Assembly (NCBI GenBank): GCA_920105625.2
Contig: OV050030.1
Coordinates: forward strand, 27,308,516-27,372,515
Source: Clusia tigrina
Lineage: Eukaryota > Arthropoda > Insecta > Diptera > Clusiidae
DNA length: 64,000 bases
Direction of reading: 5' to 3'
Part shown: one piece after another, positions 57,106 to 64,000 of the stretch
Layout of the letters: every line of letters starts with the position of its first letter
How positions within the stretch are numbered: the stretch's first letter is position 1
Notes under the pieces: model-generated
The model's database searches: none
Told to the model about the DNA's origin: nothing
The model's input: the letters and a program-made list of their open reading frames with translations, nothing else
Program-made: the position numbers and the translations under genes

Positions 57106-57600
57106 CAGACCAAACTTACGCTCTACAGGGCACTTTTCATCTCCGTTCTGATGTATGGAGTAGAATCTTGGACGTTGACGAATAGTGATGAGAATGCATT
57201 GAAGACGTTCGAGAGAAAAGTACTCCGTAAGATCTTCGGTCCTCTTCGCGTGGGCGATGAGTACCGTATTCGTTGGAACAGCGAGCTGTATGAGCTATAC
57301 AAGGACATGGACATAGTGAAGCGCATAAAAATACAGCGGTTGCGCTGGCTTGGGCATGTTTCGCGTATGAACGAAGAAGCTCCGGCAAGGCAGACCTACG
57401 AGACGGCACCCCAGGGTGGAAGGCGAGGAAGAGGAAGACCACATCTCCGTTGGAGAGACCAAGTTATGCAGGACCTGTCAACCTTGGGCATCTCTAACTG
57501 GCGCCAGCGAGAAAAGGACAGAACCAGCTGGCGCGCTTTTCTGGACTCGGCCAAAACCGATATGCGGTGGTAGTGCCACTTATGTATGTATGTACGTGCG
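57106..57600 (+). mobile_element. RTE-like non-LTR retrotransposon, 3' fragment
   Basis: A single open frame from about 57106 to the stop at 57571-57573. It reads TKLTLYRALFISVLMYGVES, WTLTNSDENALKTFERKVLR, KIFGPLRVGDEYRIRW, ELYELYKDMDIVKRIKIQRL, RWLGHVSRMNEEAPARQTYE, GRPHLRWRDQVMQDLSTLGI, SNWRQREKDRTSWRAFLDSA. This is the complete C-terminal domain after RT in RTE-like elements, without internal stops. RT itself is missing (5' truncation just upstream). The stop is followed by ATGTATGTATGTACG, a short tandem 3' tail as expected for this clade. It is the youngest-looking retroelement frame in the window. Confidence 0.88.
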
Positions 57601-58631
57601 GTTAGATGACTCGATAATGGTGCTCAACTTCGAGAGACTATCATTACATATACTATAAGAAAACGACATAGACTACGAGAGCAATTAGACTCTATAACTA
57701 AAGGCTCTGTAAATACACGGGATTATGCTAAAAGGCTGGCAAATAAAACAACCAATGAAAACATAACAATCCAACATTCTTATTCATATTTTCTTATTAG
57801 TGACTCAGCACTGTACAAAAACGTAGGTTCATAACACAAATTTTAGATTACATTACTTTTTCTATTTTATCCTTACTTTTCCGGTGAAAATTTGCAAAAG
57901 GTACAAAGTGAATAGAAATGAACTCTCAAAAGCATTCGATACATCACTCAAAGTAGAATAGAACCCCCCTAAATGTTCCTCTGAAATCAGCGAGACTCAT
58001 ATTCGATGTCGTGAATGGTCGTCATAATTACTCCAAATGCCTTTTATTGCATAAAATGATGACCTTCGTTTTGCAGCTAACAAATAAACCAATTTATTTC
58101 AATTTCCACACGCTTATCAGTGCGCATTTCCTGCTGACACTGGTCCGGCTCGCGTTTAGCAACGGTTATTGTTGGCGCAAAATGTGCATTTACAGGGCTT
58201 AATGCGCATGACAGAGCTACCAGGTGGGCGTACTAAAGAGCAACGTAAGCTGCGCATGCGCACACGCATCCCTGAGCAGCGCAACACGGCCAGAACAGTG
58301 GGCTCTGCATACGATAATCGTGTAGCTTCACGGTATGCGACTGCATTCGCTTTGTCTGTACGCGCTGGACACACGTCCAGAAATTGGCTACGCCCGAACA
58401 GAGGAGTAGCCCTCGTAACTGCTGATTAGCAAATGCGTTGAGCTAAATTGTCAACTTTTGCATGCGCACTTTGTCAACGGCGAAATGAAAATGCAAAGAA
58501 ATGCAATTTTCACGGCCGTAAATGTCATTTCACTACCGGTCTCCACTGCTGCCGGTTACGCTAAAATTTTTGTAATGGCCGGCCATAAAATGTTTAATGT
58601 TTACCTCTGCTGGAATCAAGGTTGGCAAATG

Positions 58632-58961
58632 CTAGAAATCTCTGACTGAGAATAGCGATTTGGTTAACATTATTTTTTTCCATTTGCTGTGATTGGCAGT
58701 TATTTGGTCGCATGATTGGGAAGGCTCTCTCGGCATCTCTAACGCATTCTCGGCACTGCTGCAACAGTCATTTAAGAATATTTTGCGTCCTGTGGTCCTA
58801 CTGTAGTCAAAGTCATCTTCGTTTTGGGACAACTTTTGCCGTACCCGTTCGTTCAGTTTGACATTTTTGATTGTCTTTTGTTGACCGTTGGTCTGCTGGC
58901 CAGCACAGTTTGCCGTGGCTGCGGCTGCTACTCCTGCTGATGCCGTTGCTGCTGGTTGCAC
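58632..58961 (-). CDS. Possible host exon, unidentified
   Basis: A 109-codon minus-strand frame: an Ala-rich start (MQPAATASAGVAAAATANCA), GQQTNG, then charged text KNVKLNERVRQKLSQNEDDF, DYSRTTGRKIFLNDCCSSAE, NALEMPREPSQSC. The mix of an Ala/Gln-rich lead and a charged, varied remainder resembles fly regulatory-protein exons more than random AT-rich DNA. However, no known domain, no confirmed splice sites and no neighbouring exon were found. The ATG at 58961 is only the first available one. Confidence 0.22.
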   Translation of the reverse strand: MQPAATASAGVAAAATANCAGQQTNGQQKTIKNVKLNERVRQKLSQNEDDFDYSRTTGRKIFLNDCCSSAENALEMPREPSQSCDQITANHSKWKKIMLTKSLFSVRDF

Positions 58962-59646
58962 CAGAATGCAATTAAAATCTCAGCATAGTCTGCACATTTC
59001 CTTTGTTGCCTCATGGATGTGCATGAGGTGGCCTTTCATTTTGTGTGCCTATTGGCAAAACACATTTCGTCCCTAGAGTGTTTTAGCAATCTTTTCGGCA
59101 CGCAGTCGTGCTGTTACAGAGTCTTTCTGTTCTTTGGTTAACAATTAAAAATTGTGAGCGCTTTCCTATTGGAAAGCATTTTAATATTTTCCCCAGTTGC
59201 GGTTCTTTCAAATCTTCTTTTGTGTGATCAGTTTTTCAGGTGCTTACTTAGCTCCGGGGAATTTCTCTTTTCATTCTAATCACTTAGAGCCGACGGCGTG
59301 CGAGCAGCTGCTAATGAAACCTGGTGGTATGAGGACTGGAGGCTGAACTCTGATAAATCAATGATTAGATTAAGTACTGGCAGAAATTTGCATTGCTGTG
59401 TATTTAGAACGAGTATGTTGAGGCTCTGTAACAAAAAGTGTGGTATGCTTAAGTGTATTAAGAAGGAACCACCTTCTTTGGATCCTAAAGGATTTGTGCT
59501 TAGGTAGTACTAGCTATAGTGCTAGGGTCCTTATGATCTCACCAACTGGGGCATGCTTCATATAACTTTTTCTCCTAACAGAGCCTTCCTCACATTTAAA
59601 AAAGATTTGTTTGCTTTGAATGAAGCTTTTAGATAGCTTATCTCTC

Positions 59647-59724
59647 ATGCTGCATACACACGAAGCAACCGTTGCTGCAACCAAGGCATGTTGCTTCGAC
59701 GGTTGCCTCGGGTGTATGCAGCAT
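59647..59724. repeat. Strong 78-nt hairpin (26-bp arms, 26-nt loop)
   Basis: The left arm 59647-59672 begins ATGCTGCATACAC. The right arm 59699-59724 ends GTGTATGCAGCAT. The arms match at 24 of 26 positions. The loop also contains complementary GCAAC/GTTGC words. No TIR-like flanks or target duplication were noticed. Confidence 0.87.
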
Positions 59725-61849
59725 AATAATGAATATGTCTAGGTCCAGTATATGCAAATCCACACAATTTGGATTTAGGCCTGATGATTGAGACTTTATA
59801 AGAAAATAGTACTTGAATTCATGTCTCGATAATGGTACCCAGCAAAGGCAGTCCCTCATTTCAGACACTATACAAAGTTTTCGATTGTTGGAAACTGCAG
59901 TAGAAGTTATAGTAGAAGTCTTAGTTAGTATCTTATACGAATTTTAATAAAAGAGATTTGGATAAAGGGTTTACGGAACCGACTACAACAATTTATGCTT
60001 CCCCACAGGAATGCAGGTTATCAATACTCTAGCAAACACATATTTTCATTGCTCGTCGTTGGTACAGAGTGACTTCTCCTTGTTCCCGAAATGAGATGCA
60101 AATATCAAATGTTGTTCTAGCAACAAAAGACACGAACGTGTTGCAGATTTCAAAAAATTCTGAAGACAGCATTGGAAACTTTGTAAAAGGAAATCTGTAC
60201 TCCAAGTGTATAACCCTTGAAAGTAAACTCATATTTACCCAAAAAACCAAATTCACTTTCTCAATCAGTGCCGCACTTCCGGAAAACCCTTTCGCTTGCA
60301 TTGTTATTTGTTCCTTTCATGTTTGCTGTTTCTTATTTGTATGGCAAAAGGATACTCTACGCTTTTTTACACTATTTGCGCACACGTCTTTAACATATTG
60401 TAAAATGCCGAAAAGCAGAGTTCTTTGAGCTGCATTGAAGTTATGCAACGTTTCTAAAAACACCCTCATAGCCTTTAATAAACCCTGTTTACGACTACTT
60501 AAATTGTTACACCACGCAACTGAACTAAAAATAAACATATTTAAAAGGAAAGCAAACAAACTCTGAACACATTTGCAGAAACCCACTTGAGAGGCATTCT
60601 TCACGCTTGAGCTATGGTGGAAAAGTGATTTTTCGTAAAACGCAATTGAGCGCGCAATTTTCTTTTTCCTTTTTTCCGGACCGATCCACACACGCTCACT
60701 CAAGCGCGCCAGAGATACCAGATTTTAATAAGAACATTACCGATCTGAGACTTCAAGCCTACGCAAAGGATGTACTAAACATACGTACTGTGCTGCGACA
60801 AGAGCTCTGAGCGCATATACAGCTGCCGAAAATGCAAGGACAAAGGCAGCAGAAAATAATTTTGCGTAAGTAACACCGCTCAAATGCAGCCAGCAAGCAG
60901 CGGCATCATTTGCGCATGCGCAATTTAAATTTGCCACGCTGCTTTGCGTTTTGCTCTTTTTGGCCGCTTCGTGACCGAGCTGCAAACAAATGAAAGGACA
61001 TTTCATTAGCACTTTGGCATTTGGTACGCATTTCAGAAACGTTGCTTAAGCCGATCTTCCTTTCCTGCCTGCTGCCTCTGCCATGTTCGCTACGCCCGAC
61101 TGCATTTCCAAGCGAGCGCCTAAGAAAACTGTCTCCTATTATGGTCCCGGCATACGGCAATCGGGTTTCGGCATTCGGCATGCGGCATTTGTTGCCTGTT
61201 GCAGCGGGCCGTTGAAAATTTCGTTCGTCACATTTGATTTGCTCATTTTTTGTGCTGCGTTGTCTTTTGTCGTTTGCTTGTAATTGTTCGTAAAATGTGT
61301 GTCAAACTCGTAAATCCTGTGGAATTTTTAATGTCATGTCACATTTGTGATGTGGAACAAATTTGACTGCTTTACAAATTTTTTTTTGGGATGCTCATGC
61401 CATATCGCCTTGGGTTAGGTGTGGCCGTAATTTGAAGGCATCCTTGATGCACCCCGAAACTAGTTGATAGTCATGCGACGAAGTAAACTTAAGTATAGTA
61501 ATTACTTATCATAATTGCGTTATAATTTACAAAAATTATAAGTTAAAGATTTCGAAACTTCTCGGTTTGATGATATGTGTACCGTCGCGGAATCAGGATT
61601 GTCGATTCGATCATAAAGAAAGATATATACATGGAACCATTTAAGAAGGCTGCTTGTAACCCATCACAGTTTCGAAATTAGGTTTTGGTGTAGTTGTAAG
61701 AGACTGTCTAGGGCACAGCCCACCGGCCAGTAGAAACATACTCATAAATTATGGGATATTTGAGTGCTTACCTGGAATTTGCGGGAAACCTTATTCAAGA
61801 CTCGTTGAAACTAGAACGAAGCTCAACAGGGTTTTTACTTTGGTGATGT

Positions 61850-62075
61850 CATTGAAGAGGGTGGTCAGTGACGCAATAGATTGACTACTATTTCTTCTAC
61901 CTTCTCATCTGAACACCTGTGACAAGAGTCCCACTCGTTGAGGTCCATACTCTTCACATGGCGGCAATCGAAGTAATGTGTTGTCCATTTTAGCAGATTA
62001 GCTCTTTGGTGCTTCTAGGACTGAAAGTAGGCCTGAGCTGTATGATTCTAATATATTCGCTTTCCCTCCGCCTTA
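61850..62075 (-). mobile_element. Possible RNase H-type non-LTR tail relic
   Basis: A minus-strand frame reads LLKWTTHYFDCRHVKSMDLN, EWDSCHRCSDEKVEEIVVN. This resembles the end-domain pattern (TGH..., HLxxM, CRxC.DE.E.EE) seen in better copies in this window. The match is short, the TGH core is altered and nothing else around it confirms the call. Confidence 0.38.
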
Positions 62076-62153
62076 TTTTCATGGCCTGTTCGAACAAGCG
62101 CGAGGTTATGTAATGTGTGCAGATAGCGAGAGGTATTCCAGCTATATAAGTAT

Positions 62154-62540
62154 AACTTATGCAAGTTACATCTAAAGTATTCGGAGGTGTTGGTGTTACC
62201 ATCTCAGTCTCCTAATGTAAGTCATTAGTGACAAGTTGATTGTGATATTGTTATTCATACTATAAAGCATAAACCATGAGCCATGAATGATGTTATACCA
62301 TTCGCAGTAACTTTTGTAAATGTGCTACAAAGTTTTCAAATGTGGGTGTAACTTAGGTAAGTGACATCTAAACTATTCTGCTGCTATCATCTCAGTCTCT
62401 CTTATATTGTAAATCATTAGTCACAAGTTAATAGTGATCTTGCTCTTCATACTATAAAGTATAAACCATGAGCTATGAAAGACATTCTCCCATTCGCAAT
62501 AGCATTTGTGAATGTGCTGCAAAGTTTCAAAAGTTAGATA
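62154..62540. repeat. About 196-bp two-copy tandem duplication
   Basis: AACTTATGCAAGTTACATCT at 62154 and AACTTAGGTAAGTGACATCT at 62350 start the copies. ATCTCAGTCTC, TAGTGACAAGTTGATTGTGA-like text, CATACTATAAAG and AAACCATGAG recur in the same order. Confidence 0.88.
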
Positions 62541-62779
62541 AGAACAAATAAGAGCATGCGGGCGAAAAGAGCAGCTCAGTTGTTAATTGAAAATAGGAGC
62601 GATGCAACTGACTTGCAAACATTTTAAACTATTGTATTACTTCAAGCTTTCAGTTCAGATATTTTTAAAATACATGTGAAATGAATTTGAAGTCATCATC
62701 ATCATCAATGGCAGACAACCATTTGTGGATCAGAGCCCAGTTATTAACCTTCGCCAGTCATCTCTGCTAAGTGTAAGCT

Positions 62780-63415
62780 GATGTTAGTGGAACACCAAGT
62801 GCAGCCAGCGTTCCTGAATTTGGTCATTCCATTGAAAAAGGTGGTCTCCCCCTCCTGCACCACCTACCCAGTGGCATCGATTCAAACACTTTTTGGCTGC
62901 AGCACTTTCATCTCTTCGCACGACATAACCTAACCAATGCAGCCACCGTTTTTTACTGCATTGCCCTATGTCCATGTCAGTGTATAGCTCATACAGCTTG
63001 TCGATCCATTTGTTTCCGCATACGCATATCGGCCCATAGAACCTTCGAATAATTTGTCTCTCGAACGCCACTCATGCCTCCTCCTCGCTATTTGTCAGGG
63101 TTTCGGGTACGATACAGCAGGGCGGGAATGATGAGGGATTTATAGAGCGTGATTTTTGTTCGTAAAGAGAGGGCACTGGTTTTCTATTCCCTACTGAGCC
63201 CGAAGTAACTCTTGTTGGCAATAGTAATTCTTCACTTAATCTCCATGCTGACATTGTTCGTGGTTTCGATGCTGGTTTCCAGATAAGCGAAGTCCTTTAC
63301 AACTTCAAAGTTGAAATCGCCAACAGTGCCCTGTTGTCCAATGCGCTGGGACTCTTTGTGTGTTGACAGCATATACTTCGTTTTGCCCTCGTTCACCGCT
63401 AAACCCTCTCACCTC
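62780..63415 (-). mobile_element. RTE-like non-LTR retrotransposon, antisense 3' relic
   Basis: On the minus strand from about 63415: GLAVNEGKTKYMLSTHKESQ, GDFNFEVVKDFAYLETSIET, NNVSMEIKRRITIANKSYFG, LRTKITLYKSLIIPALLYRT. After a frameshift near 63070 it continues VAFERQIIRRFYGPI, DKLYELYTDMDIGQ, KRWLHWLGYVVRRDESAA, HLFQWNDQIQERW, ending near 62784. It covers the segment just after the RT active site to near the C-terminus. It is the same domain order as 19150-19880 and 57106-57573, but a separate, more worn copy in the opposite orientation. Confidence 0.83.
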
Positions 63416-64000
63416 GTGAGCTTTAAGTAGTTTTACTAAAACAAAGGATTTGATATCTGAACTGAATGTTAAGTGCTTTTATTAAAACAAAAGGTTCAGA
63501 ATTAGTTCCGTACGTCTACAAGAAACTATAATTTTTATAACATTACATTCCAACTTCATCCGATTCCTTTGAGGCACATATAACGCGAGAAATTTAATTC
63601 TTCACAAAATTAATTCGAATTTATATAAATTAAATTTTCCATAAACCATCTCAGATGAGGCCAGACAGACCGTTTTCCCGCTTAGCTTAACAGTGGTCAC
63701 AACCGCCCTATCAAGTTGGTTGCCCAATCAAATGAAATACTTTTACTTTCCGCTGAAATCAGCCAAAGCGGCCACCACAGGAGCTGTGAATACTTAATAA
63801 AAATAATGGATGCTATTTAAGCATACTCGGTTATACTTTCTTTACCATAAAAGTGGGTCAGCGATGAGGCGGAAATTTAACTGTGCATCATGGAGAGTTA
63901 ATTAAAAATTTTTAAACACCCGCTTATGAAAGATGCCTCATATCATCTTTATACGCTAAAAATGAGAGTGTGCGTATTCATATCAAAACTGCTTCATGCT
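63416..64000. other. No gene recognised
   Basis: AT-rich window end with a two-copy AACAAAGGAT/AACAAAAGGT-like word near 63440 and 63485. No transposon end, exon or RNA gene was seen. Confidence 0.45.

Larger units (their letters stand above)
57601..61849. other. Host-like DNA, no recognised gene
   Basis: Alternating AT-rich and richer islands (58.1-59.1 and 60.6-61.3 kb). Besides the weak ORF at 58632-58961 and the hairpin at 59647, I see no structured feature. The long frames around 60069-60703 on both strands overlap each other and show no domain. Confidence 0.4.

Noticed and set aside
60069..60703. Overlapping open frames of about 120 codons on both strands
   Set aside because: The overlapping frames on opposite strands cannot all be genes, and none shows a domain or coding-like composition.
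1..64000. LTR retrotransposons or CRISPR arrays
   Set aside because: No pair of direct long terminal repeats, protease-RT-integrase order or spaced short repeats was found. The tandem arrays have no unique spacers.

Overview
This is nuclear DNA of a higher fly. The best guess is a true fruit fly (Tephritidae: Bactrocera, Zeugodacus, Ceratitis or a relative). The evidence is insect-type mariner transposons, including DD41D 'rosa'-type copies (a lineage first described from Ceratitis rosa), decayed dipteran non-LTR retrotransposons, and (CAA/CTG)n-rich intergenic DNA. No intact host protein gene, rRNA, tRNA gene, LTR element or CRISPR array could be supported. The window reads as a large intergenic or intronic tract that has collected transposable elements. 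The genus is inference.

Layout. 1-3.5 kb: C-terminal scrap of an RNase H-type non-LTR element, a DD34D mariner with both inverted repeats, a second RNase H-type tail split by an antisense retroelement fragment, and a rosa-type mariner relic. 6.3-8.2 kb: antisense endonuclease/RT element. 10.4-15.1 kb: a minus-strand RT element and a plus-strand Jockey-type element, separated by a strong 69-nt hairpin. 17.4-19.9 kb: antisense Jockey-like RT relic beside a plus-strand RTE-like RT relic. 23.4-25.9 kb: a degenerate 76-bp tandem array, then an RNase H-type tail. 29.6-31.9 kb: two RNase H-type elements facing each other. 35-37.8 kb: a tRNA-derived SINE with a perfect 12-bp target duplication, the second DD34D mariner, and another retroelement tail. 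40.2-45.1 kb: four RNase H-type fragments in alternating orientation, a second SINE and an internally deleted mariner. 49-51.5 kb: a tandem segmental duplication carrying a deleted rosa mariner in one copy, then a 35-bp minisatellite. 52.5-53.2 kb: an unidentified duplicated coding-like relic. 54.6-57.6 kb: antisense Jockey-type element and an RTE-like tail. 59.6 kb: a second strong hairpin. 62-63.4 kb: a 196-bp duplication and an antisense RTE-like relic.

All transposon reading frames seen here are broken, so nothing in the window looks autonomously mobile. The elements are independent insertions and do not form a pathway. Between them lie less AT-rich host stretches with triplet microsatellites, and many two-copy tandem duplications (12 bp to about 600 bp). 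The least explained items are the two hairpins, the SINE pair, the 76-bp array and the two duplicated segments whose copies share coding-like reading frames.
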